A stretch of DNA of 64,000 bases from Cladorhizidae sp. MBARI D1340-BT2 (lineage: Eukaryota > Porifera > Demospongiae > Poecilosclerida > Cladorhizidae). The stretch lies in assembly GCA_028752905.1 (NCBI GenBank), contig JAQNBH010000015.1:29086035-29150034 (forward strand), given 5' to 3'. A program made the position numbers and the translations under genes. The notes under the pieces were generated by a model. That model worked only from the letters and a program-made list of their open reading frames with translations. It searched no databases and was not told where the DNA came from. Of this stretch, positions 32,111 to 43,607 are shown in pieces; position 1 is the stretch's first letter; each line of letters starts with the position of its first letter.

Positions 32111-35100
32111 GAGCATTGCAGGGGGATGAAGCATGATGTTTGTTGGGTGCTGGCAAATTCTTTGTAGACTACTTATTTGTGTAGAGCAAGTAGATGTAAT
32201 TTGTATTGTTTGTAGACTACTTATTTGTGTAGTGCAAGCAGATGTAATTTGTATTGTTTGTAGACTACTTATTTGTGTAGAGAAAGCAGGTGCCTGTGGT
32301 TTGTCAACTTGTCACTATGTGCAATATGTGGTCTGTCAACTTTAATACCTATGTGGTCTGTCAAAATCTGAAGCTAGTCACTTATCTCCTTATTCCTTGT
32401 GTGTAGATTGTTCCAGAAGAAGTGAGTATATACTACTAGTCTTTTAGACATATATACTTATGTTCCCCAAAGCTTCTGATTTGTCAAGAAAGAGGAAGAT
32501 TACAGCCATATTGTCTGATTTTTGATTTCAAACTGGTGAACAACCACCAACTCCCCTACCACAAGAACACCGAAGATCTCAGCCAAAACTCCAGCTTCTT
32601 CGCTTCCTAAACATTGGTTTCAGCAGATATTAGCTACTCTTAAGTGTGCCTTGAATCGCAGTAAATCAGCAACACAAAACAACTTGGAATTCAAAGATTT
32701 TTTCATGTACCTTTTCTCTTTTTCCTTGCATAACTTGCATGCAATAGTTCGGCTTTAAACAACAGAAGACTCCAAATGCTCCGATGTCTTACAGCAATTA
32801 ATCTGTTTCCATGTACACCATGTTGTCACTACATAAATTCCGCACTTACCATATCTTGTCGCTGTTGTTGACTGCACCCATATATTATAGGGTTAGCTGC
32901 AGCTTCTTCAAGGACTTTGTAACATGACAGTTTCACAAGAGTAAGAACTCCACAACAAAACATAAGAACTGGGAAGAAGAAAAAGTCTTCCATCAGATCT
33001 AGAGTGGCCTGCTGAAGTATTTCAAAGCATTGGCCACTTCAACTTCAGCATGTTTGCAGCCCTTGACACCTGTTGCCAGTGGTGATATATATATAGGTAT
33101 TGATATTTGCAAAATTCCCCGTTTTGAACGTGCAGTAGCTGATGTTTATGCTTATTCTGTTAGTGTTGAAATAGCTGTTATTGAAGAACAGTCTGCATTT
33201 ATGGATTGTAATCATAGCTTGGGATCTGTTGCCAGTTGTAGTTTGGATCCTTTTGATGAACATGCCATGATGGTTCAGCGATTCTGAAGGTGTTACCCAT
33301 AGGTTGAGGTCTGCCTAAATAAGTTGTATAATTCAACCACCAACTTGCCACTGCAGAATGGTCACTCTAAGTATGGCCTTGGCTTGCAGTTGCCATGCTT
33401 CAGCAAGCCCCAGGATTATTATCTGTATCATATGGTAGAAAAATTACTGCAGCCACTTGTATATATAACCTGAACTGATATGGTCAGCACAAGGCATGGT
33501 CACTGCCAGACCTGATACAGAAACAATGCAAAGTCTCTCCATAATTATTAACCTTCTTAGGAACTATTTTAGCTGCAATATTATATACTGGGTTTTTTTT
33601 AAATGTGGAAATGAAGAAGCGTGAGCACAAGGAGAATTAATTGGTTGGGGATAGAGCTCCTGTGTTCTGCACACTAAACTTCAAGATACAGACACCTACC
33701 AACCAAATTCAAATAGCTAAGCTGAAATATATCTGAGCAGAAAAAAAAAATCGATTCCAAATCTGAATGCTTCCAACCTATTCTACAATACTAATATTGT
33801 AATATTGGAAGAGAGCACATAAATAGAGAGCTATATATAGCATGAGCTGTAAGAAAAACTGGCAGCTGAAGTATTTGTTGTGGCCATCTACAGTCTTGAA
33901 ATTGTTTGTCGAATTGAAGAAAAAACCCCACACACATAAACTGTAGGCAGTGGTTAATTAAGTTCTTCCGTCTTTTCTCTATAATGTTAATTTTGTCCCA
34001 GTAGCAAGAGTATTATAACAGGCACTTGACTGCTTCATTCATTCTAGTATCTTATTATATATATCTTGTGTCTTATCATTTCTAATATATATATATATAT
34101 ATATATAATTATACTCTCATTTAAAGATTATCCCATTCTAAGAATTGTGCACACCCCTCTTTCCAGTGGTTTTGGTACTTAATAACTCAAAAAAAATCTT
34201 CATCATGCCTTGAATCCATCCATGGTATGGCTAAAGTATGAAATTCATCATCTTCTTATAGCAAGGATTCACACTACATGCACCTGAACTTTGTACCCAT
34301 TTGGGAGCATAATAATGAATTTTTTTCCATGGGTAGAAAATGGCAGTCTGAAAATTATGAAGTTTAGGAGCAAAAGTTGTTGTCTAGGATTTGTAGGATA
34401 ATACTTTACTTATTACAAATACCTCAATAAACAACTTGAGATTTGCTCTCTCGACATTTCGAATAGATGCTGGGGCCTTCATTTAATCAGGAATAAATTG
34501 CTTTACTTATGTCATGCAAACATTCTAGTGTTTCCTTCCTGTAAGAAGCTTTTCAAAGTGTCCTTCATTGCTTTTATTGATGGTTTGGTCATGTGTTGGG
34601 TGATATTTGTAAACATCATGTGTGACAAATCTTAATTTGTCTTGTCGGTAATGGAATATAATTTTTTGACATAAGAGCACTGATATATATTGTCTCAAGA
34701 CATAGCTACCATTTTCTCGATTCAATAAAACATATTTTTTAATGGGCAAAGATTGTTCACAATAGTCATGTTAGTCTGTGAGCAACTATTGTTGAATCTA
34801 GAGTAGGTAGAGCTGATTCTCTAAAGGAGTAGAAGGTTGGTCAGTTTAAAAGAAGCTTACTTTCCTGTGAAATTACCAATAAAAATATATTAGCAGCCAG
34901 TTTTTAAACATCTCCTCTCTCTATCAGTCCGGAAGTCACCATAAATGTTGAAATTATAATGGTGACAATAAGTCTTGATCTATAGGCCAAGAACTATACA
35001 CACAGACCTGCAACACAAACAGGTCAGCATATCCATCTCTTATATATACTTCCCAGTCAATTTTATCTGGTTCTGCTGCACCTGAACTAAGCGCAGTGTG

Positions 35101-36247
35101 TATGTGCCTGAGCAAGCCTACTGTGAATGACATATCTGCCATGTATGTTTGGTTGGTTCTAGAGTTATCCTTTGTAACTTTTACCAAATCCTTCAAGGAG
35201 GCTGTAGTTTAACCCATCAAAACATCTAAATAGATGTACACAGTCTTTTATAAGAAGATGAAACAGAAAACAAAATTATAAGGGAGACCATGTTCATATT
35301 GGAGTTCAGAAGCTTGGACTTATCACCTGACCTATTGGACTAAGTGTATATATAGCTCCTTACATTGTCACATTGACAGCTGCTCGACTATAGCAAGTGT
35401 ATCAACAACAACAACAACAACAACAAATAAATGAAGGACAAAAAATAAAAAATAAACTTTGCCTTGTCAAACTCTGTTGCTTGACAAGTCAATCTCTTAT
35501 TTATATATAGTAGACCACAACAAGTAGATGACCCTTTACCATCTATATGAAATCGGTCATTACACTGGTTGTGTGTGTACATGGGTACACACGTTTTCTT
35601 CCTTATTTTAACCAGATTTTTTGCTTATAACTTTTTAGTTGTTTGTTTGCTTGTTTTTGTAGTGCAGCTCAACATTGTCGCAGACTAACTGTAGCAAATC
35701 AACGAGAGAGATGAACCACGCTTATTAAAAACTTCACATGACATATTTTTTATTGTTACACAATACTTCCCACCTGTTCATTTCTTCTCGTCCTTATTCA
35801 TGGTCTCCTGGAGATGTTAAACGTGTTAGGCCAGATGCAAAAATTCCTCTCAACCCCATGGTGATTGTTCAATAACCATATAAAAATACACCCAGAATAT
35901 CATATCCCTTCAAAGACACTTCTCCCACAGATGAGATAATTAGCATTGGGGATGATAGAATAGTAAATACTTATATATGTGGCATGCACGTTATGTTTGG
36001 ACATTAAGTTCAAGTTTTCTTACTAATTGTGTGTTGTAAATACATCTGCTAGTCAGATGTAGAAGGTATTAACTTTGAAATGTGACATATATACTAGAGG
36101 GAGGAAATTCCATTTGAGGGAGTAAGTATTCTAGTAAAACAATAGCAACAATAAAAATTCATGGCTATTTGTTATACAAAAAGAAGAGATTCTAATAATC
36201 TTGGCTAGCTCCATACATACATATATACTAAGGTACACAATTGGTTA
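32111..36247. other. Gene-poor AT-rich DNA
   Basis: Holds three 48-bp tandem copies at 32,160-32,290 (TTGTAGACTACTTATTTGTG), a TA run at 34,086-34,108, one arm of palindromic family A at 34,426-34,497 and a CAA run at 35,402-35,426. A minus-strand frame at 34,954-35,196 (DWEVYIRDGYADLFVLQ before a GTCTGT donor) could be an exon but matches nothing I know. Confidence 0.55.
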
Positions 36248-39070
36248 TTATGTAAGCACAAAGGCAATGTCACCTTGCTCCAACACAAAGTCTGGATCTG
36301 GGGATGTAATAACAAATCTCTGGGAGGAATTGTCCCCTTTCATTATGCGAGATATTCCCATGCAAATGTTGCCACCATTAAGCTGAGCATTGTAAAAGTC
36401 TTTAAATTTCCCAGTCCAGAAATGATCAGACACGGGAACCATAATGGCTTGACTTGAGGAATGGGTTCCTGACATATGAATGAGACTCTCCACAAGGTTT
36501 AACACCCCAGGACTGTAGAAGACTGAGCTGGTCACTGAGTCAAACATGGAGGCAGTAAATGCTTCTCCACAAGCAAATGGCTGAGCTTTGTAGATCCTCT
36601 CTTCCGGTTCATCCTCATCCCCCAAGTCAAGAAATTGGACGTTGGATTCTTGATGGAGATCTGTGATGATATGAACTCTCCTTTTTAGATTTCCAGAGTT
36701 CTGGATACTGAGGTTGCAGAGGATGGCTTCCTTGTCGTTGATGCCATGCTCATGACTGGCAGAGATGGAAGGAATGGTGAGTATCACACACACACTACAC
36801 TCACACACATTCGCTGCCTCGAGATTTGACTGGCACAGTGGACTCCCAACCACCACATACAATTTAGGGATGTTCTGGATCGTTGTCCACTCCTTTTCTA
36901 TGAAGGCCTTGTCACTCATGATCACCACTGGCTTGACGTCCTCTGGAAGCAAGTGCTTGTTCCTGAGTGGCTTGAGGAAGTTGTGAAGCCCAATTAAAGG
37001 CGAGTGCCCATCAGCAAATACACAGAGGACAATGTGATTTTTTATGTAAACCCTGTTTGGGTAGTTTATAATAGCTTTGTCCAAATGGTTAGGCAGGAAT
37101 ATAGTGTCTTCTCTGGAATCTTCTAAATTAGGGGGTGAGATATTGATAGACACTGTGTTGTCAGTTTTTAGCACTTTTTTGAAGCTGTGGCTTCGAAGCG
37201 ATGATAATGTTTTAATAACAATCGGCACTAGTACACCATGCCTGCTATGACCTGGATGGTAGTCCTTCACCACGCTGACCTGTTCTTGGTTTTGGGCTAT
37301 AAAATAACCTTTTGCAGCACAAAGTTTGAGTTCAGGATGGGCGGTGGTGGAAGGGTTGACATACAACACCTTATCGTATTCCACAGCCATCAGCACTAAG
37401 TTGAATTCATTATAGCACAGAAGAGCGGCTTCATGGAATGACATACCCTCAAAGAAATTTGAGAATAGTGAGAGATATATCTCGTTGGAAGCACCCTTGA
37501 TATAGAGCTCCTGCCATGACAATGAGCTGTTGTCGAGTGATAGACGAGAAGGAGAAAAGTCTGCAGTGTAGAAGAGGTTGGCAATTAGTGTGGAGAAGCC
37601 AGGGCAGAGGCAACTCTGGGAAAGCAGACCCAGCTTCATCTCATTCAGGCAGAGTGCAGTGTCTCTCGTCTTATGCCAACTTGTGATGTTGTTAACCTGT
37701 TTCTTGCTGAAGCTGTGGAGGAGTTGGATAATAACTCGTATTTTTTGGGTGGTATTTTTGACAGAGACTAGTCTAAGGAGGTTTGCATAATCCTCTTCCG
37801 TAGGATTCTGGGTGTGCTTATTGGCCAAGATGAAAATAGCTTTGGAGTTGTTTATCTTAGCCTTATGCAAGTCAGAACTCTTTAGCACAGAGCCATCCAG
37901 ATACTGCACCCTGGTATAATAGGAGTGAAGAATGTTTTTAAGAGCAATGTCTGGCTTTCCCGGATGCAAGAAGAGAACATGCGTCTTTTTGTCACCTCTG
38001 TCTGGGTGCAGAAAGTCCTTCAAGAAGTCCTCTGCTGTCACGTCTGTAATATGGCCACATACAATCACATGTTGAGGGACACGAGAAGTGTCAAAGGAGG
38101 AGAACTGGGTACGGCTGTAGTAATTTGATGTCACCTCAGCTAGTTTGGGCAAAATGGCTGCAAAGAAGGCCAGTCCTGCAATGATAAAGAATGTGACAAA
38201 GAACCGTCCCAGGTCAGTCTCTGCATAGATGTCTCCATAGCCTACAGTAGACACTGTGACCATTATAAAGTAGGCGTAGTACAGCATGGAATTATTATTT
38301 CCATTATTGAATTGTTTCCAGGGGTCTCCCTGTACCTCTAGTAGATGGATGATGCCAGAAGCGGTCAGCCATAAGACAATGAAGTATATCAGCAAGGTCA
38401 TGATGTCCAAAGAATCGTGGGTGACAAAGGGTACAAAGCGCAGAAAACTGATGATCTGAGTCAGCCACACAAATCTCAGGGACCGCAACCCGATCCAATC
38501 CACACCAAGGACTGCAGAGACAAAGATGTGAGGAAGTGTGAGCACATCCACAATTGCGTAGAGATTGAACCAATAGAGGACTACGTTTGTGGTGGCGATG
38601 AATCTCGCCAGAGCAAAACAAAAGAGCTCCACCACTACCACCACCTCCACTATATTCTCTGGCTCACCTGAGATGGAAAAGCACTCTCTTCCAATGGAAG
38701 GAGTGTAGGAACGATATATCCCTAGTATGATGTAAATTATGTTGCAAATCAAATTGACCGTGATGAAGATCTTGCTGGGAATGCTGTCTCCAAGCAACAG
38801 CTTTCGGAAGAAATTTTGGACCTCTTTGTGGCTCTTATGTAGCATGCAACTTATTCTGCTGCTCCTTTGGTCTGATTTTGTTTTTCTCCTCCTGTTTGTT
38901 GCCAGCCAATTGGTAGCGAAAGCCGCAAAGCTCAGTCCGAGGCAGATCAAGTAGATGATAATACTGGTTACAATGTAGATCCACCAAGTTTCTTTCCACT
39001 TTTGAGGATGGCAAGCGAAAGAGTCGTTTATTGACATTTCCATTTCACTCCCATTCGAGTTATTCATCAT
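36248..39070 (-). CDS. Slo/BK-type Ca2+-activated K+ channel
   Basis: A single uninterrupted frame of 940 codons from the ATG at 39,068-39,070; ten further upstream codons are open but lack an ATG. It forms a voltage- and calcium-gated K+ channel in the plasma membrane. Order: extra N-terminal helix S0 (about 29-53); S1-S4 (about 99-214); S5 (221-244); pore filter TVSTVGYGD (272-280); S6 (288-310); RCK1 from VPQHVIVCGHITDV (331), including ILANKHTQNPTEEDYANLLR and LNEMKLGLLSQSCLCPG; RCK2 from about 678 (HIVLCVFADGH). A calcium-bowl-like acidic stretch, QFLDLGDEDEPEE (812-824), precedes QPFACGEAF. S0, two RCK domains and the bowl place it nearest Slo1. S4 reads GLRSLRFVWLTQ, with Trp where vertebrate Slo1 has its third Arg. 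The CKACH haem motif is absent. An upstream non-coding or short coding exon is possible (TTTGCAG at 39,085). Confidence 0.95.
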   Translation of the reverse strand: MMNNSNGSEMEMSINDSFACHPQKWKETWWIYIVTSIIIYLICLGLSFAAFATNWLATNRRRKTKSDQRSSRISCMLHKSHKEVQNFFRKLLLGDSIPSKIFITVNLICNIIYIILGIYRSYTPSIGRECFSISGEPENIVEVVVVVELFCFALARFIATTNVVLYWFNLYAIVDVLTLPHIFVSAVLGVDWIGLRSLRFVWLTQIISFLRFVPFVTHDSLDIMTLLIYFIVLWLTASGIIHLLEVQGDPWKQFNNGNNNSMLYYAYFIMVTVSTVGYGDIYAETDLGRFFVTFFIIAGLAFFAAILPKLAEVTSNYYSRTQFSSFDTSRVPQHVIVCGHITDVTAEDFLKDFLHPDRGDKKTHVLFLHPGKPDIALKNILHSYYTRVQYLDGSVLKSSDLHKAKINNSKAIFILANKHTQNPTEEDYANLLRLVSVKNTTQKIRVIIQLLHSFSKKQVNNITSWHKTRDTALCLNEMKLGLLSQSCLCPGFSTLIANLFYTADFSPSRLSLDNSSLSWQELYIKGASNEIYLSLFSNFFEGMSFHEAALLCYNEFNLVLMAVEYDKVLYVNPSTTAHPELKLCAAKGYFIAQNQEQVSVVKDYHPGHSRHGVLVPIVIKTLSSLRSHSFKKVLKTDNTVSINISPPNLEDSREDTIFLPNHLDKAIINYPNRVYIKNHIVLCVFADGHSPLIGLHNFLKPLRNKHLLPEDVKPVVIMSDKAFIEKEWTTIQNIPKLYVVVGSPLCQSNLEAANVCECSVCVILTIPSISASHEHGINDKEAILCNLSIQNSGNLKRRVHIITDLHQESNVQFLDLGDEDEPEERIYKAQPFACGEAFTASMFDSVTSSVFYSPGVLNLVESLIHMSGTHSSSQAIMVPVSDHFWTGKFKDFYNAQLNGGNICMGISRIMKGDNSSQRFVITSPDPDFVLEQGDIAFVLT

Positions 39071-39211
39071 CGCATTTACTCGGACTGCAAATCTTGTCAA
39101 TCAAACTCTAGCAGGTGGTTGTATATAGTGCTAAGTACGCACGGTAGTGGCTTCTTCCCGGAAATAAACTAAAGGAAAGTACGCACAGGAAGTGGCTTCT
39201 TCCGGAAAAAT
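39071..39211 (-). promoter_or_regulatory. Candidate channel promoter: TATA-like box and duplicated ETS-type sites
   Basis: Minus strand: a CTATATAC box at 39,121-39,128, about 51 bp before the ATG. Beyond it are two copies of a 30-bp block, 39,134-39,163 and 39,179-39,208 (AGTACGCAC..AGTGGCTTCTT). Each carries GGAA cores in both orientations (CCGGAAA, ACAGGAAGTGG), the consensus of ETS transcription factors. Position fits a core promoter; function is inferred. Confidence 0.35.
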
Positions 39212-39212
39212 C

Positions 39213-39342
39213 AGTAACTTCCTCACAATCAGCTCAACGTTTGGGCTAGGTGCTCCATCCTTCATCATTACTGATGAAGGCTACAGTATCTATCGGAAAA
39301 GCTATTAAGAAATCCTTCAATTAGTACTGGTCTACAATTTAA
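39213..39342. repeat. Left inverted-repeat arm, segment A
   Basis: Reverse complement of 55,131-55,264, with a variant of palindromic family A inside (CTCCATCCTTCATCATTA then TGATGAAGGCTACAGTATC). It breaks off at TTAA (39,339-39,342), where the MITE begins; the arm resumes at 43,608. Confidence 0.85.
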
Positions 39343-39935
39343 GGGGGGGCTTCACCCATTTTAGCAAAAAACGTTTGTCCTCTTTGTAATTGCCATAACT
39401 TTTGTTCTCTTTCCACTATGCAGATAATTTTGGTATCAAAGTGTTGCTTGTTCTGTCTTCTTTCCAATAGTATATGAAATGTCTATATAGACACATTTTA
39501 TTAGAAGATACAAGTGACAAACCAAGACCCCTACCACTCAAGCGTTTGGCGGACCTAACTCACCACCTCAAATTTGTTTTGTGGCTACCTGTAACACTTG
39601 GCTGTAATTGGAGCGAAACGAATTTGGCCTGCTTAGGACCATTGGTCAGTTGCAATTGACCGGGTGGGTGAACTCATTAAACCCAAAAGATCATCTCTTC
39701 TAATGACCATAACTTGGCAATGCTAATTTTTTTAAGAAGTCTGATCCGCTCCAATCACAGAACACACAAAGAGCTTTCAAATGATACCAACAAATATTTT
39801 TTGGGTTTAACTGTGACAAAGTTATGTTCGCCAAACGCTGGATTTTCATGATTTGTAGAAATATGCAGTCAAAGTATATAGACAATGAAATGTTTGGGTT
39901 GAAATGGCAAAATGTGTTCTTATTTTTGAAGTTTC

Positions 39936-40256
39936 TTGATCTGTTCTTGGACTTCCATGCCTCTCTTGATCTGTTTTGTACTCCACGACTTTCTTAGTTT
40001 TCTATGCCTGTATTCCTCACCTCTTTCCGAGACCGCTCGACAGAATCCAGAGCGCTTTTTGTGCCGGGAATGGCGCTGCTTTCGGTGCTGGGAATGGCGC
40101 TGCTTTCGGTACAAAGACAACGACGTTGACCAAAAACTGAAAACGAGGCGACTGGAAATTCCGCGTGCGCACCAGAATTACATATCCAGGGCCTCTGCGC
40201 AAACGGCAGGAAATGACTCGGCAAGAAATTTGCTTCCAAGTATAAGTGGTAGCCAT
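39936..40256. other. GC-richer block inside MITE copy 2
   Basis: Contains a 24-bp direct duplication (GGGAATGGCGCTGCTTTCGG at about 40,064 and 40,088). It is open on both strands: a minus-strand frame from 40,256 ends at a donor-like AAGAG|GTGAGG near 40,019. No domain recognised; not called as a gene. Confidence 0.3.
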
Positions 40257-40289
40257 TTTATGACGCCGAAAAACTTACCTATCCCATAA

Positions 40290-43200
40290 CAAGCCCGTAG
40301 CCAGGGGGGGTTCTCAGGGTTCTCTAGAACCCCCCCACTGGCTGTGAGGTCCACCCTTTCAGTTGGGTCCACCCTTTCAGTTGGGTCCACCCTTTTAATT
40401 GGGTCCACATTTCCAATTGGGTCCACACTTTGCTTTCACAAAGCTACTTAAGGATTACACATAGCTACAATGGTGTTAACCACATCATGGCGTACATCTA
40501 CAATAAATTTGTGTTGGTTAATGGTTTGTTAAAATTCATTTAAAGAAAAGCTGACAGCTGCATTTTAAGGGTGAGCACCCAAAAGAATCAAGTATGCCTG
40601 GTAGGTCCCAGCAAAGAAAGAGAGAACTGAAAAAGGCAGCCAAGAACTGCCAGGCTCTAACTTCTTTTTTGCCGCCTAAAAAAGCAAGGAGAGATGACCA
40701 ATTACCTTCAGACTCTCCTGCTCAGGTAATAATCATAGTAATTTACTAACCTAATCTAAAAATCTATGAGGGTCAGGTCTTTATATCACATGTTATAGAC
40801 ATAATTTTAGGATGATGCTCTGTTGCAAAATGACCTTTTGGAAGTTGAGCCTGATGTTGAGGTCAATTCTTTGCTTGAGCCGAAAGGTATTGCAACAGCC
40901 AGGTCTGAATCTGATGATGACTCGGAGGTTAACATTCCATTAACTGAAGGAGTGATCGAAGCATCTGTGAGTAAGCCTATTATTAATGATATAGGCAGTA
41001 TTATCAGCATTTCTATGTCTCCATGTGAGATTGAAAGGGCTGTACAAAAACTGACAAAAGAAGAGAAATACTCACTTTTAAAATCTCATAGGAGACCATT
41101 GAGCACACATGTCTTCCCAGTGACAGTTCTTGGAGGATCTAATCGTTCCATTCAAAGGAAATGGCTGCAGGAGTACTCCTGGATGGTTTACTGTACAGCC
41201 TGTGATGGTGCTTTTTGTATTGCTTGTTTTTTATTTTGCACTAATCGTAAAAACAAGGGATACTTTGTCAATCAACCATTTCGTACCTGGCAGAAGAAAA
41301 CTTTGAAGTGCAAAGAACATGATCTTGCTCATTATCATCATGAAGCTATGAGTTTGGCTGATGCTTTCATTTGAAATGTAGAAAAGCCGGACGCCAGTGT
41401 TGTGAGAAAAAAAGAGCCCACAATATAATGGAAAATAGGATCATTCTTAAGTGTATGGCAGAATGTATACTATTTTGTGGTAAGCAGTGTATTGCACTCC
41501 GTGGTGATCATGAAAAAGCATTAATACACCTGGCAACTGTGCAAAAAGTTTAAGTCTGCTGAAGCTGTTGGCTAATCACAATGAAGTGCTCCGTAATCAT
41601 TTGGATTCTCATGCAATCAAGTCTGTAACCTATATGTCTCCACAAACACAAAATGAACTGATTGAAATCATGGGCAAGCATATTATTCTTAATAACATTG
41701 TTAAAGAGATAAAAAATGCAAAATATTACAGCATCATGGCTGATGAGGTCACTTCACACAACAAGGAACAACTAGCCTTCTGCGTAAGGTTTGTTGACGA
41801 AAACTGCAACATCCGGGAAGAGTTCTTGTCTTTTTTGAAAGCTGAAAGAATTACTGGTAAATATTTGGCTAAGGAAATGATTAAGTTTTTAAATGAACAT
41901 GATATTCCATTGGAGCATATTCGTGGGCAAGGGTACGATGGAGCTAGTAACATGTCTTCATCTAATGTTGGTGTGCAGGCACGCATCAGAGAGCATTCTC
42001 CTCTAGCTACCTACATACATTGCAGTGGACATTGTCTTAACTTGGTGTTAAGCAAGTCTTGCTCTCTACCAGAAGTTCGTAATGTCCTTGATAAGCTCAA
42101 GCATTGCTGCTTTTTCTTTCAGTTAAGTCCCAAAAGATATGGCTTTCTTGAATAACTTTTCAAGAACAATGCTGAAATACATGGCCCTAAAAGAAAAGCT
42201 CTTATTGATTTGTGCAAAACTCGCTGGGCTGAGCATCATAGTGCATATCAGCATTTTTATCAGTCATTTGTTGGTGCCCTAGAAGTTATAGGCCATGGCA
42301 AACATGTTGCTGAACATGGTGGCCTTTACAGTGATCGGGACACAGGTAATAGAAGTCAAGCCTAACAAATCCTTGCTAGTATCACCAAATTTGATTTCAT
42401 TGTAGTTTTCTTAATGGTTTATCAGTACCTTTCCCACCTGTCGGGCATAACTGTTCAACTACAGAGCAGAACACTAGATATCATTGAAGCTTATCGCATG
42501 ATTGATGGTAAGCAAGTGTACAAAGAAGAGCGTGCCAAAGTGGAAGAAAACTTTCAGAAAATATATGACCAGGCTGTCTTGATGGCTGATAAGGTGGGCA
42601 CCACCCCGAGTAAGCCAAGGATAGCAAGCAGACAGCAGCGCCGTGGTAATGCACCAGCAGAAGCAGTATTTGATTACTTCAAGAGTAATCTTGCTATTCC
42701 ATTCCTTGACCATATCTGCACTAGCTTAAATGAAAGGTTCTCATCATTGTCAGCAACTGCTTCATCTCTTCTGGTACTTGTACCATCTCTGATTTACCAC
42801 AAGATCATTTGATATCAGCACAGTTGAAACTTATCAAGGATTTGCCATCACCAGAACTAATAGAAACTGAACTCACTCGCTGGAAATCAAGATATGCAAA
42901 TGTACCCTTTCACAAAAGAGAATCCACACCATCTAGTGCCTTGAAGAATTGTGATGCAGCATTTTTTCCAAACATTCATGTTCTCTTGCAAATCGCATGC
43001 ACTCTGCCAGTAACATCTTGTGAATGCGAAAGAAGTGGCAGTACACTTAAACGTCTCGACGATTACCTAAGAGCATCTATGAACCAAGAACGCCTGACAT
43101 CTCTAGCACTCTTACATGTACATTATGACACAACAATTAATCTGGATGAAGTTGTTGAAATATTTGGACACTTACACCCAAGGAGAATGGAACTTGAAAC

Positions 43201-43407
43201 TCTTATTAGATAGTTTAATCTCTAGTTTAATCGCTTAATAAATAGTCATTTATTATTATGTTTAGAATGCTTATTTTGTTTCCGATATTTGCACAGCAGA
43301 GAGCAAATTCCCCTACCACACCTTCCCTCTTGGGTCGCTTCGAGACCCAAAAGGTCCCAATATTTACCAAAAGAACCCCCCCACTCATTTTTCTGGCTAC
43401 GGGCCTG
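40290..43407 (+). mobile_element. hAT-superfamily transposon with 5-bp target duplication
   Basis: Ends are CAAGCCCGTAGCCAG (40,290) and, inward from the right, CAGGCCCGTAGCCAG (43,407): 15-bp terminal repeats with one mismatch. The flanks are CATAA on both sides (40,285-40,289 and 43,408-43,412). Subterminal tandem GGGTCCACCCTTTCAGTT copies at 40,352-40,430 resemble transposase-binding repeats. hAT elements usually duplicate 8 bp, so 5 bp is notable. Confidence 0.85.
40594..43213 (+). pseudogene. Broken hAT transposase (ZMYM1/TTF-finger type)
   Basis: Exon 1 (40,594-40,725) reads MPGRSQQRKRELKKAAKNCQ. Donor GCTCAG|GTAATA; acceptor ATAATTTTAG; exon 2 opens at 40,811 (DDALLQNDLLEVE). Next is a TTF-type zinc-finger-like region (YCTACDGAFCIACFLF, FRTWQKKTLKCKEHD), then the DUF4371-like catalytic half (NELIEIMGKHI, YYSIMADEVT, GQGYDGASNMSS, CSGHCLNLVLSKSC). 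It closes with the hAT dimerisation motif (CECERSGSTLKRLDDYLRAS). Breaks: stop and frameshift near 41,372 and 41,550; stops near 42,155 and 42,365; a frameshift near 42,812. No functional protein is expected. Confidence 0.9.
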
Positions 43408-43412
43408 CATAA

Positions 43413-43607
43413 GCCTTCTCTGTGCAAGTCTCTTCCAATTTTGAATCGAGATAATGAAATTGCATGGACAAAAAGCCCCATAACTTTGAAATGGATGCTC
43501 CAATGCCTCTAAACCTTTGGAAATGGCTAGTAGATGCTTACAAGAACATTTATAAATGATAATAAAAAAATAAAAAATAAAAAAATAAAATGGGTAGGCC
43601 CCCCCCC
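43413..43607. other. 3' part of MITE copy 2
   Basis: A-rich tail (AATAAAAAAATAAAAAATAA-like) and the terminal poly-C. No gene. Confidence 0.6.

Larger units (their letters stand above)
39343..43607. mobile_element. TTAA MITE (copy 2) containing a nested hAT element
   Basis: Starts after TTAA with GGGGGGGCTTCACCCATTTT and ends AAAATGGGTAGGCCCCCC, an imperfect inverted repeat. Subterminal blocks (CATAACTTTTGTT, TGCATGGACAAAAAG, GATGCTCCAATGCCTCTAAA) parallel the MITE at 4,168-5,079. Without the nested hAT it would be about 1.14 kb. The right TTAA is missing; the poly-C runs straight into CCGGAATTATTT. The uninterrupted arm at 55,120-55,140 shows the empty site. Confidence 0.75.

Noticed and set aside
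39936..40289. 117-codon frame inside MITE copy 2
   Set aside because: Includes a direct duplication and has no recognisable domain; open on both strands.
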